Assembly (NCBI RefSeq): GCF_900105125.1
Contig: NZ_LT629750.1
Location: forward strand, 62,001 to 126,000
Length of the DNA stretch: 64,000 bases
DNA from: Bradyrhizobium canariense
GTDB taxonomy: Bacteria; Pseudomonadota; Alphaproteobacteria; Rhizobiales; Xanthobacteraceae
Direction: 5' to 3'
Part shown: in pieces, positions 45,708 to 54,186 of the stretch
Position numbering within the stretch: position 1 is the stretch's first letter
Layout: each line of letters begins with the position of its first letter
Made by a program: the position numbers and the translations under genes
Notes under the pieces: model-generated
What the model saw: only the letters and a program-made list of their open reading frames with translations
Database searches by the model: none
Told to the model about the DNA's origin: nothing

Positions 45708-47641
45708 ACGCGGCCCTCGAGACGCTCCAGCGCGGTCCAGAAGCCTTCACCCATGTTCTTGTGGCCCTGCCAGATCTCCGGGATGAAGGAAGCGCCCGGC
45801 GCATGCTTGCGCAGCACGGCGCCGACCTCGTTGAAGTCGATCTCGCCTTCGCCGACCTGCAAGCCTTCGCCGTCGAGGCCTTTGGCGTCGCCGAAATGCA
45901 AATGAGCGGTATGCGGGCCGAGTTGCGCCAGGCCTTGCGCGAAGTCGAAGCCGAAATGATTGGCCGCCAGCTTGGTGTGCGAAATGTCGACGCACATCCT
46001 CAAATCATGCTTGGCGCAGAACGCGGCGGATTCTTCCGGAAAGATGAAGATGTTCTGATGGCGCTGGCCGCCGAAATGCCAGGGGAAGGGCGCCATGGTC
46101 TGCGGAATCAGTTCGACGCCATCGAGATCAAGCTCGCCAAGGCTGGCGGCGAAAATGCGGTAGCATTCCGCTTTCTGCTCCGGCGCCAGCGGCTCGTCCA
46201 TGGTGAAACCGCCGATATTGGCGACGATCGGCGGGCGTTTCGTCTTCGGGAAGAATTTCTTCAGGCCGCGCGTGATGTCGATCACGGCCTGGGTCTGCTC
46301 CAGCGAATAGCGGCGCAGGCTCTCGTCTGAGGTGGCGAGATCCATCAGCTTGCTGCCGGCGAAAAGCTCGGGCGCATGCACCACGAAACCGAGATCGTAG
46401 GTGCCGGACAGATAGGACGCCGGGTCGCGCTCCATATCGTTATAACTGAGATGGAATTCGATGATGTCGGGCTGGCAAATTTCGAGAAATCGTTCGGTGT
46501 CGTGATAACGCACCGGCACGCCCCACGGCCGGTCGAAGCGATAACGCCGCGCCTTCGTGGCTTCCTCGGCAAGATCGCTCGGAAAGAAATAATCGTCCGC
46601 GGCCATCGCGCGGCCCAATCGTTTGCCGATCAGGGCCGGCATTTTGAGCGGCGAAAGGCCCTGACCCGGGCTCTTCACCGCGACGTCGTCCTCGGTCACA
46701 ACAGTGCCGGCAGCAATGGCGCGCGCGGCCACGAGGCTTTTTGCCAGGTTTTCCCGATTGATCAGTTCGCCCTGGCTGAGTGCACGCTCCGTCAGCGGCT
46801 GGCCGCGCGCCGCTTCGACCTCGCGGATGCCGGTGACCAGCGCCTTGAATTCTTCCGGTTCGAGGCTGGCGGCGTGGTCGGGGCCTTCCATCTCGCGGTC
46901 GAGCGTGATGTGGCGCTCGATCACGACCGCGCCCAGCGCCACCGCGCCGATCGACACCGCGATACCGCGCTCGTGGCCGGAATAGCCGACAGCAGGGTGG
47001 ATACCCTTCAGCGTTTCCATGAAACGCAGGTGAATATTGTGGAGCGCGGCCGGATAGGTGCTCTGACAATGCAGCAGCACATAGGAAACACTGCGATCGT
47101 CGAGAAATTTTGCGGCCGTCCGGATCTCTTCGGTCGTGCTCATGCCGGTGGAGACGATCAGCGTCTTTTTGGTCGCAGCGAGCTTTGCCAGCAGTGGAAG
47201 ATTTGTCAGGTCGGCCGAGGCGACCTTGTAAGCCCCGACCCCGAACGTCTCCAACGTGGCGACGCTGGAGGCGTCCCAGGGCGTGCAGAGATATTGAATG
47301 CCTTTTGAGGCGCAATAGGCCGCGATGCGGCGCTGCTGCTCCGTGGTCAGCTCGAAGCGGCGCAGCAGATCGAGGGTGTATTCGACGGCGAGGTCGTCGT
47401 CTTTTCCGGAGAGAGAGGAGGCGCGATAGACCTCGTCCAGCTTGCGCATCTGGAATTTCGCGCAATCGGCGCCGGCCGCGACCGCGGCATCGACCAGCGC
47501 GATCGCGCGATCGTAATCGCCATTGTGGTTGTTGCCGACCTCGGCAATGACAAAGCAAGGCTGGCTGTCGCCGATCCGACGGTCGCCAATATGGATCGAA
47601 GCTGCCTGGTGGATTAAATTCATCTCGTCTTCTCGATCCAT
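45704..47641 (-). CDS. NeuB-type nonulosonate synthase fused to a TIM-barrel isomerase domain
   Basis: At 645 residues this is nearly twice the usual NeuB length. Residues 20-285 are the synthase barrel (CFVIAEVGNNHNGDYDRAI; CAKFQMRKLDEVYR; LIVSTGMSTTEEI; AVGYSGHERGIAVSIG; VIERHITLDREMEGPDH); 290-355 a SAF domain (SLVAARAIAAGTVVTEDDVAV); 365-645 a xylose-isomerase-like barrel (DIIEFHLSYNDME; GVELIPQ; MCVDISHTKLAAN; HTAHLHFGDAKG; FIPEIWQGH) with the Glu/Asp/His metal pattern. The start touches the kinase stop (TAATG); a Met six codons in is possible. The fusion would link an isomerase or epimerase step to condensation with PEP. Confidence 0.85.
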   Translation of the reverse strand: MDREDEMNLIHQAASIHIGDRRIGDSQPCFVIAEVGNNHNGDYDRAIALVDAAVAAGADCAKFQMRKLDEVYRASSLSGKDDDLAVEYTLDLLRRFELTTEQQRRIAAYCASKGIQYLCTPWDASSVATLETFGVGAYKVASADLTNLPLLAKLAATKKTLIVSTGMSTTEEIRTAAKFLDDRSVSYVLLHCQSTYPAALHNIHLRFMETLKGIHPAVGYSGHERGIAVSIGAVALGAVVIERHITLDREMEGPDHAASLEPEEFKALVTGIREVEAARGQPLTERALSQGELINRENLAKSLVAARAIAAGTVVTEDDVAVKSPGQGLSPLKMPALIGKRLGRAMAADDYFFPSDLAEEATKARRYRFDRPWGVPVRYHDTERFLEICQPDIIEFHLSYNDMERDPASYLSGTYDLGFVVHAPELFAGSKLMDLATSDESLRRYSLEQTQAVIDITRGLKKFFPKTKRPPIVANIGGFTMDEPLAPEQKAECYRIFAASLGELDLDGVELIPQTMAPFPWHFGGQRHQNIFIFPEESAAFCAKHDLRMCVDISHTKLAANHFGFDFAQGLAQLGPHTAHLHFGDAKGLDGEGLQVGEGEIDFNEVGAVLRKHAPGASFIPEIWQGHKNMGEGFWTALERLEGRV

Positions 47642-49059
47642 TAATGAGACGCGGCGGTATTCTTGGCACGCGCTACGGGAATTCGCGACTTCCAGGTTCG
47701 CAAGCCGTTTTCCTCAAACGAAATGCGAGAGCAGCGCAGGCCTTTGTCTTCCAATGCCCTGATCAAGGTATATCGCTCGAACGGCCGCACAAAGAAGATG
47801 AAATAGCCGCCGCCGCCGGCGCCCAGCAATTTACCGCCGACCGCGCCACTCGCTTTCGCGACGTCGTAAATCGCGTCCAGTTCGTTCGAGCTGATCTTGG
47901 AGCTCAGGCGGCGCTTGGCGTGCCAGGCCTCGTCGATCAGGCGCCCACAGTCCAGCAACTGGCCGCGCAGCAGATGGTGACGGATTTCGCGCGTCACTTC
48001 CTTTTGCCGCGCTGCTGCGGCGACGGCGTCATTGGTCTGGTGCTGGGCTTTCTGGTCCCGGTGCACGGCGCCGGAGTCGTGATTGAAGCCGGTGTAGCAA
48101 AGAACCAGACTTTCCTCGAGTTCGGCAATGATGTTCGGCTCGAGCCGGAGCGGGACAATCGTATTGTGCTCCGACGAAAACTCCATGTGGTTGAAGCCGC
48201 CGAACACGGTCGCATATTGATCCTGCCAGCCGCCGGGAATGTTCAGCATCAGACGTTCCGCCTGAAACGCCATCTCCGCGATCTCATGGCGGTCCCACTG
48301 ATCGGACCGGAATTCGTTGAAGCAGCCGATGATGGCCGATGACACGACCGCCGAGCCGCCGAGACCGGAACCGACCGGGAAGTCGGCGGAAACGTCGAGA
48401 TCAAAACCGTAAGCCGGCTTGATCAGGCGGATCACCGATTTGATCAAAGCCAGTTCGCCGTCGTTGCCGAGCGCCGCAAGGCTTTCGGCTTCCACCGTGC
48501 AGCGGAAGTCATGCGAGTAAATTCGGATGCGGCCGTCGCTTCGTCGCCGCAAGGTCGCATGGGCGTACATGGCGATCGTCGCATTGATGACGGAGCCGCC
48601 GTCATTGTCGACGAAGTAGTGCGTGAGATCGGTGCCGCCGCCGGAGAAACTGATCCGCACCGGGGAGCGCGCCCGCGCGAACACCTCGCTCTCTTCGCTG
48701 AGGTTGAACAGGTCGCGGCTGAATACGTCGACCAGGCGCCGTTCCGAATCGAGAATTGGGACGACGTGAACGCGCTGATCAAGCAGCTTGAGGATTTGTT
48801 CGCGAGGTGCGCCGGCGAGCGCCGAGACAAAGTTGCGGTTCACGCACGCCGCCACCTGATCGCGGATCGAAGTTCCGTCGAGCAACTTTCTCCTGATGTC
48901 GCCATCGGTGACCGCTCCGACCACGCGGCCATCAGCATCCTGCGCAAACAGGATGCCAAGCATATTGATGTTGAGTCGCCGAAACGCTTCCTCGATGGTT
49001 TCGGTCTCAGCGATGGTAACGAGTGTGCGGTCCTGCAATTTTCGGGTCCAAAGGTCCAA
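47641..49059 (-). CDS. CBS-domain GHMP sugar kinase (heptose-7-phosphate-kinase-like)
   Basis: A 472-residue fusion: two CBS domains (about 1-118, with AVTDGDIRRKLLDG at 49-62) and a GHMP kinase of the D-glycero-D-manno-heptose-7-phosphate kinase/fucokinase type (128-472). Kinase motifs: SFSGGGTDLTHYF at 137-149, ATP loop PVGSGLGGSAVVSSA at 228-242, GGKLLGAGGGGYFIFF near 415. It starts with TTG behind GAGGT. First gene of the second nonulosonate-type cassette. It could supply a sugar-1-phosphate for that pathway or act with the HddC-GmhB fusion in GDP-heptose synthesis; the CBS part suggests nucleotide control. Confidence 0.82.
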   Translation of the reverse strand: MDLWTRKLQDRTLVTIAETETIEEAFRRLNINMLGILFAQDADGRVVGAVTDGDIRRKLLDGTSIRDQVAACVNRNFVSALAGAPREQILKLLDQRVHVVPILDSERRLVDVFSRDLFNLSEESEVFARARSPVRISFSGGGTDLTHYFVDNDGGSVINATIAMYAHATLRRRSDGRIRIYSHDFRCTVEAESLAALGNDGELALIKSVIRLIKPAYGFDLDVSADFPVGSGLGGSAVVSSAIIGCFNEFRSDQWDRHEIAEMAFQAERLMLNIPGGWQDQYATVFGGFNHMEFSSEHNTIVPLRLEPNIIAELEESLVLCYTGFNHDSGAVHRDQKAQHQTNDAVAAAARQKEVTREIRHHLLRGQLLDCGRLIDEAWHAKRRLSSKISSNELDAIYDVAKASGAVGGKLLGAGGGGYFIFFVRPFERYTLIRALEDKGLRCSRISFEENGLRTWKSRIPVARAKNTAASH

Positions 49060-49234
49060 TTCGACCTCGATTGAGGGATAGGTAGCCGCGCTCGGGAACG
49101 ATGGAGCCGGTCGCCGGCCGTTAGATACGGCAGCCGTCAGGGGTGCGCAAGTTGCTCATTTGCCCGGTATTTTGGGGCCTAAAATAGCGTTTCGCGCCCT
49201 CTTGGTTTAGCACGTCCATGGCCGCCACTATGGC
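49060..49234. other. intergenic gap upstream of the second cassette
   Basis: 175 bases between the epimerase stop and the kinase start. It is locally A/T-rich (around 49180-49190) and must hold the promoter of the cassette unless it is read through from the epimerase gene. I find no convincing -35/-10 pair and no gene. Confidence 0.3.
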
Positions 49235-50143
49235 TTATAAATGGTTCGAATGGACAGACGATGGCTGGGTCGGATTCCAGCCGATCGCGAGATATTTGTT
49301 AGGGGAGGCAACGAGCGGGCAGCCGAGCCGCTCCCATGTCGAGCCCAGACCGGCCACCTTGAGGGACAGTTCAAGCCATTTTTCGGGTACCGGCAGCAGC
49401 CAGGATGCTCTGCCGAGGCTAACGCGGTGACGTGCAATGAGATCGGCTACCGTGACCGGCGTTGGATCCGAGACGATGAATGTTTCGCCGCGTGCGCCGG
49501 GATTGGTCAGTGCCGTTTCGACCGCTGAATTGAAATTGTGGATCGACAGCACGGACCGCCGCGCCTTCAAGGCTCCGAACGGCAACGGAATCGGCAGCCG
49601 CGAGATCTTGTGGACGGTGGCGAAATTACCTTTTTCGCCTTCGCCATAAATCACGACCGGACGCAGGATCGTAAACGGAACCCCCGCTGTGCGGATGGCC
49701 TTTTCGGCCGCGAGCTTCGACCTGCCATAGGCGTTGTTCGGTCTTGGAGGGTCATTCTCGGTCAGCTCGTGGTCGGAAAATGAGCCGGACTGTGCGGCGA
49801 TGGACGAAATGAAAACCAGTTGTTTCGTGCCGCAACTTGACGCCGCACGCGCGAGCGTCGCGGTCGCTTGATGATTGACGCGATCATAGAGATCATCGAC
49901 CGCAAACTTGTGGGCGATGCCGGCGAGATGAACCACGACATCGCATTGCCGGAGCAATGGTTGCCAATTGAAAGGTGCGGATAAATCCGGCAGTTTGACA
50001 CTCACCATGTTTGCGTCTTGAAACTTGGCAGCGATTCTTGAGGCGGCGATTACCTTGTAACCCCGCTGGATGAGATAGGGCACAAGATGCCGCCCGACGA
50101 AACCGTCGGAACCCGTCACCAGCACTCTGATTTGATCGTTCAT
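49235..50143 (-). CDS. NAD-dependent sugar epimerase/reductase, extended SDR
   Basis: A 302-residue extended SDR with VLVTGSDGFVGRHLVPYLI at the N-terminus, VVHLAGIAHK, SSIAAQSG and the catalytic Tyr-x3-Lys in AYGRSKLAAEKAI, then ILRPVVIYG. It resembles the WbpK/WreQ group that reduces or epimerises 4-keto N-acetyl-deoxyhexoses next to priming transferases, but that is by general pattern only. ATG 50143 begins the fold; a GTG at 50230 would add 29 residues. It lies ahead of the second cassette on the same strand and may be co-transcribed. Confidence 0.75.
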   Translation of the reverse strand: MNDQIRVLVTGSDGFVGRHLVPYLIQRGYKVIAASRIAAKFQDANMVSVKLPDLSAPFNWQPLLRQCDVVVHLAGIAHKFAVDDLYDRVNHQATATLARAASSCGTKQLVFISSIAAQSGSFSDHELTENDPPRPNNAYGRSKLAAEKAIRTAGVPFTILRPVVIYGEGEKGNFATVHKISRLPIPLPFGALKARRSVLSIHNFNSAVETALTNPGARGETFIVSDPTPVTVADLIARHRVSLGRASWLLPVPEKWLELSLKVAGLGSTWERLGCPLVASPNKYLAIGWNPTQPSSVHSNHL

Positions 50144-50321
50144 CTGAGACAACGCTTCCGAGGTGACGCCGCCCGCAACGGTCGAGTGAGAGGTCACCAG
50201 TTTGGTGACGTTTTCATCGCCACGTAACACGCGTGCGAAGTCTCTACAACGAAGGGTATATCAATTTTGGGCGCCGCGCACGGATTCCAGGCCGGGACGT
50301 GCTAACGACCGATGACGAAGA

Positions 50322-51554
50322 TCAAGCGGGTTTGCGTTCATCCGTGATGACCTTGCCGTCTTTCGGCAAGCTTTCCTGTGCCACGAGTTCGACATTGCCT
50401 TGAAGCTTCGTCACCGTGCGCAGCGTTGCGGCGAGTTCACCGCGCAGGGCTTCGCTGGGGGAGCCGCTTTCGGCCTTGAGTGTCATCACGTCGGTTTCGC
50501 CTTCACGTGTCACAACAAGACGCAGCCGTCCGAGTTCGGGATGGCGTTTTCCGATCTCGGCAATCTGTTCGGGCCGGACGAACATGCCCTTGACCTTGGT
50601 GGTCTGGTCGGCGCGGCCCATCCAGCCTTTGATGCGCATGTTGCTTCGTCCGCACGGACTCGTTCCCGGCAGCGCGGCCGTGAGGTCGCCGAGCGCGAGG
50701 CGAATCCAGGGATGAGCGGGATCAAGCGAGGTGACGACGATCTCGCCGACATCGCCGCCGGAAACGGGATCGCCAGTGCCCGGCCGCACGATTTCCATGA
50801 TCAGGTCCTCGTTGACGACCATGCCGTCGCGGGCAGACGTCTCAAAGGCGATCAGGCCAAGATCGGCGGTTCCGAACGCCTGGTAGGCATCGATACCGCG
50901 CGACTTGATCTCATCCTGCAGCGACTTCGGAAACGCCGCGCCCGACACCAGCGCGCGCTTGATCGACGAGGCGTCGCGTCCGGCACTGTCAGCGGTATCG
51001 AGCAGGATTTTGAGGAAATCGGGCGTGCCGCTGTAGCCGACCGGACGATAGGCCTCGATCAGTTCGAACTGCGCTTCGGTGTTGCCGGGACCTGCCGGAA
51101 TGACCGCACAGCCGAGCGCGCGCGCGGAGGTATCGAAGATGAAGCCGCCCGGCGTCAGATGATAGCTGAAGGTATTCAGCACCACGTCGCCCGGACGGAA
51201 GCCCGCGGCGAACAGCGCCCGCGCGCCGCGCCAGGGGTCGGCATGGACAGGCTCGGGCTCGAAGATCGGGCCGGGCGAGGTGAACAGGCGCCCGAACGAT
51301 CCGGGTGTCCCCGCAACGAAACCGCCGAAGGGTAGTACTGCCCGGTGAAGGGCAGGGAGATCGGATTTGCGCAGCAGCGGCAAGCGCGCCAAAGCCGCAC
51401 GGGTTGTGACCGAGGCCGGGTCAATGCCTCTGAAGTGCCCGGCATAGGCCGGTGCGGCCATTGCCTTGAGCAGCACATTTGGCAGCCGCAAGAACAGATC
51501 CGCCTCGCGTTCGGCCGGTTTGCGGACTTCGAGGGCATCGTAATACTCGGTCAT
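50322..51554 (-). CDS. phenylacetate-CoA-ligase-like AMP-forming enzyme (PaaK family)
   Basis: A 410-residue adenylate-forming enzyme of the PaaK type. Seen are the N-terminal LPLLRKSDLPAL, the AMP-site-type YSGTPDFLK and AFGTADLGLIAFE, and the C-terminal GRADQTTKVKGMFVRPEQI region; the classical Ser/Thr/Gly-rich P-loop is reduced to TSPGPIFEPEP. AGGA precedes ATG 51554. It is divergent from the AGE epimerase with 92 bases between starts. In a polysaccharide region it might activate an acyl group for sugar N-acylation; an ordinary aromatic-acid role is equally possible. Confidence 0.8.
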   Translation of the reverse strand: MTEYYDALEVRKPAEREADLFLRLPNVLLKAMAAPAYAGHFRGIDPASVTTRAALARLPLLRKSDLPALHRAVLPFGGFVAGTPGSFGRLFTSPGPIFEPEPVHADPWRGARALFAAGFRPGDVVLNTFSYHLTPGGFIFDTSARALGCAVIPAGPGNTEAQFELIEAYRPVGYSGTPDFLKILLDTADSAGRDASSIKRALVSGAAFPKSLQDEIKSRGIDAYQAFGTADLGLIAFETSARDGMVVNEDLIMEIVRPGTGDPVSGGDVGEIVVTSLDPAHPWIRLALGDLTAALPGTSPCGRSNMRIKGWMGRADQTTKVKGMFVRPEQIAEIGKRHPELGRLRLVVTREGETDVMTLKAESGSPSEALRGELAATLRTVTKLQGNVELVAQESLPKDGKVITDERKPA

Positions 51555-51646
51555 GGGTATTTCCTGCATGCTCGCGCCGATTGCGCCGGGCCTTTTACAT
51601 GATATCAGACGCTTCCATCAGTGCTGGACGCCTTCTAGGGAACGCA

Positions 51647-52807
51647 ATGGCTGAAACATATGCCTCCACGGCAGCAGATCGGTCCGATTCCGGCGATATC
51701 GTCGGGATCCTGAAGCGCCGCATCATCGATCATTCGCTGCCGCTGTGGTCGACAGAAGGCTGGGATCGCACGACGGGTGGCTTTATCGACCGCCTCACCG
51801 CGGACGGCCGCGCCGATCATCTCGCGCCGCGCCGGGTGTTCGTCCAGGCCCGGCAGATCTACTGCTTCGCCAAGACGGCTCAGATCGGCTGGTACCCCGA
51901 GGGCGGCGAGATCGCGCTGAAGGGACTGGAACATCTGTTGGCCAAGGCCAAAAGTCCTGATGGCCGGCCGGGCTTTGTCCACACCTTGGCGCATGATGGT
52001 TCCGTGCTGGATCCGCTGCGCGATACCTACGACCACGCTTTTGTGCTGCTTGCATTGGCAAGCGTTTATGCGCTCGATCGCGACGCTCAGGTCCGCGCCG
52101 AAATCGACGCACTATTGTCGTTCCTGGATACCGAGCTGCGTTCGCCGAACGGCGGCTTTGTGGAGGGATTGCCGGCGGCGATGCCGCGCCGGCAAAATCC
52201 GCACATGCATCTGTTTGAATCGATGATTGCCACGTTCGATGCGACGCACGATGTGGCGTTCCAGAATCGCGCCGGCGAGTTCTTCGCGCTGTTTCTCGCC
52301 AATCTCTACGACAAGCAGAAACAGGTGCTTGGAGAATATTTCGAAGATGACTGGTCGAAGATCGAGCCCGTCAGCGTGGAACCCGGACATCAGGCGGAAT
52401 GGGTCTGGCTGCTCAAGGGGTTCGAGCGCATTACCGGCTGCCCGACGGGGCGCTACCGCGCCGAACTGCTGGCGTCGGCGTTGCGCTATCGTGATGAGGC
52501 CACAGGCTGCCTGATCGATGAGGGCGATGCCGCCGGCAACATCAAGCGCCACAGCCGGCGCTGCTGGCCGCAGACTGAAATGGCCAAGGCGTGGATCGCG
52601 CAGGCCGAGTCGGGCGAAGCGGGAGCTGCCGACGAAGCGCGCGCCGCATTGTCGCGCCTTGCACGACATTATCTCAGCCATCCCGTCGCGGGCGGCTGGT
52701 ATGACCAGTTCGACCGCGAAGGCAGGTCGCTGACCGCGACCATACCAGCGTCTTCGTTCTATCATGTGCTCTGCGCCTGCGTGGAAGCAGAGCAAGTGCT
52801 GGGCTGA
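51647..52807 (+). CDS. AGE-family sugar 2-epimerase/isomerase (N-acylglucosamine 2-epimerase-like)
   Basis: A 386-residue alpha/alpha-barrel enzyme. Family landmarks are RVFVQARQIYCFAKTAQIGWY near residue 65, DTYDHAFVLLALAS near 125, NPHMHLFESMIATFDATHD near 185, EPGHQAEWVWLLKGFE near 250 and the late WPQTEMAKAW, with the His residues (HMH, GHQ) that catalyse epimerisation or aldose-ketose isomerisation. AGGGAAC lies 6 bases before ATG 51647. It could interconvert GlcNAc/ManNAc, mannose/fructose or their phosphates; nearness to two nonulosonate cassettes makes supply of a manno-sugar worth testing. Confidence 0.83.
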   Translation: MAETYASTAADRSDSGDIVGILKRRIIDHSLPLWSTEGWDRTTGGFIDRLTADGRADHLAPRRVFVQARQIYCFAKTAQIGWYPEGGEIALKGLEHLLAKAKSPDGRPGFVHTLAHDGSVLDPLRDTYDHAFVLLALASVYALDRDAQVRAEIDALLSFLDTELRSPNGGFVEGLPAAMPRRQNPHMHLFESMIATFDATHDVAFQNRAGEFFALFLANLYDKQKQVLGEYFEDDWSKIEPVSVEPGHQAEWVWLLKGFERITGCPTGRYRAELLASALRYRDEATGCLIDEGDAAGNIKRHSRRCWPQTEMAKAWIAQAESGEAGAADEARAALSRLARHYLSHPVAGGWYDQFDREGRSLTATIPASSFYHVLCACVEAEQVLG

Positions 52808-52822
52808 GCCCGCACCTTCCAT

Positions 52823-53098
52823 TTATTTCGGAATGTGCTTGGTGAATATCCGGACGACGGCGCCTTTGACCGTGGGAGCGGCGTCGAACAGGTCGGAGGC
52901 GATTTGCTCGATCGCGTCCCGGTGAGCCAGGAACTGCGCTTGCCTGGCGGTGCTCAGGGTGCCACGTTCACCGGCAAGTTTGTCCATTGCAGCGTCACTG
53001 ATCTGACATTCAACCGTTTTTTCGTCGTTGAGCATGGAAAATCTAAACGCCAGGCGTTCGAGGTCGTATCCCAGGACTTTGCCTCGCGTCAGCGGCAT
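52823..53098 (-). CDS. DUF1488 family protein
   Basis: A 91-residue soluble protein beginning MPLTRGKVLGYDLERLAFRF and ending with VKGAVVRIFTKHIPK, which I recognise as the DUF1488 family, small proteins frequent in Bradyrhizobium and relatives and without known function. The ATG at 53098 has GAGGGA 8 bases upstream, so the longer TTG form is rejected. It is convergent with the AGE epimerase, 15 bases apart, and independent of the Liv operon behind it. Confidence 0.72.
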   Translation of the reverse strand: MPLTRGKVLGYDLERLAFRFSMLNDEKTVECQISDAAMDKLAGERGTLSTARQAQFLAHRDAIEQIASDLFDAAPTVKGAVVRIFTKHIPK

Positions 53099-53185
53099 CG
53101 AAATATCCCTCAACGCTTCGTCGGACCGTGCTTCTCCATGGCAGTTTTGTCGAGAAAGTGGCTTGCCTGGTCCAGGACCACGCGC

Positions 53186-54025
53186 TCAGAGCCACCGTTT
53201 TCGCCGCTTGAAACTTTTCAGGTTCTTGAAACTCTTGCGCTGGTCGCCGGCGCCGCCGAGGTAAAATTCCTTGACGTCCTCGTTGTCGCGCAATTCGTCG
53301 GCGCTGCCGTCGAGCACGACCTTGCCTTGCTCCATGATGTAGCCATGGCTGGCGACCGAGAGCGCAGCGCGCGCATTCTGTTCCACCAGCAGGATCGTCA
53401 CCCCGAGATCCCGGTTGATCTCGCGAATGATGGCAAACACTTCCTTGACGAGCAGCGGCGACAATCCCATCGACGGCTCATCCATCAGGATCATCTTCGG
53501 GCGTGCCATCAGCGCGCGGCCGATCGCCAGCATCTGCTGCTCACCGCCGGAGAGATAGCCGGCGAGGCCCGTGCGTTCCTTCAGGCGCGGGAAATATTTG
53601 AAGACCATGTCGATGTCGGCGCTGATATCGCCATCGCTGCGGGTGAAGGCGCCGAGCCGCAAATTTTCCAGCGAGGTCATGTCGGAGATGATGCGGCGGC
53701 CTTCCATCACCTGAAAGATGCCGCGGCGGACGATCTTGTCGGGATCGATGCCGTTGATGCGCTCGCCGTCGAAGACGATCTCGCCGCGGGTGACTTCGCC
53801 GTCCTCGGTCTTGAGCAAACCCGAGATCGCCTTCAGCGTCGTCGATTTGCCGGCGCCGTTGGCGCCGAGCAGCGCGACGATCGCAGCCTTTGGCACCTCA
53901 AGGCTCAGGCCCCGCAGCACCAGGATGACGTCGTCATACACCACCTCGATATTGCGCACGCTGAGCAGCGGGGCGGTCGCCTGCGCCGTTGTCGTCATGC
54001 GATCCAGCTCGGTCGTTTCCCTCAT
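53186..54025 (-). CDS. livF: branched-chain-type ABC transporter ATP-binding protein LivF
   Basis: A 279-residue ABC ATPase. Walker A GANGAGKST near residue 55, signature LSGGEQQM near 160, Walker B MILMDEPSMGLSP near 180, and the VEQNARAAL switch segment typical of LivF. The C-terminus carries an extra basic tail (GDQRKSFKNLKSFKRRKRW). A Met nine codons in (53998) is an alternative start. It is the last gene of the transporter operon, separated from livK by a palindromic repeat. Energises import of a hydrophobic amino acid or an organic acid. Confidence 0.92.
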   Translation of the reverse strand: MRETTELDRMTTTAQATAPLLSVRNIEVVYDDVILVLRGLSLEVPKAAIVALLGANGAGKSTTLKAISGLLKTEDGEVTRGEIVFDGERINGIDPDKIVRRGIFQVMEGRRIISDMTSLENLRLGAFTRSDGDISADIDMVFKYFPRLKERTGLAGYLSGGEQQMLAIGRALMARPKMILMDEPSMGLSPLLVKEVFAIIREINRDLGVTILLVEQNARAALSVASHGYIMEQGKVVLDGSADELRDNEDVKEFYLGGAGDQRKSFKNLKSFKRRKRWL

Positions 54026-54040
54026 CCTGACTACCTGCTG

Positions 54041-54143
54041 TCGTCGTCACCCGCGAAGGCGGGTGACCCAGTATTCCAGAACGCCTGTGATCAATCGAAA
54101 TGCTGCGGCGTACTGGATCCCCGCTTTCGCGGGGATGACGTCC
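54041..54143. repeat. palindromic intergenic repeat between livK and livF
   Basis: Two GC-rich hairpins lie at the ends: TCACCCGC-GAAG-GCGGGTGA at 54047-54066 and ATCCCCGC-TTTC-GCGGGGAT at 54117-54136, with a further inverted match (CCCAGTA/TACTGG) inside, so the whole element can fold on itself. It is of the type scattered between genes in Bradyrhizobium-like genomes. Inside an operon it may stabilise or attenuate the mRNA between livK and livF. Confidence 0.65.
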
Positions 54144-54186
54144 AAGTGCGTTCGGCCGCCCACGGACAAGCGGCTGGATCAATAGC

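Noticed and set aside
41793..49059. Assigning the second cassette to pseudaminic acid
   Set aside because: No PseB-type inverting dehydratase, PseC aminotransferase or PseG UDP-hydrolase is present, so the set cannot make it.
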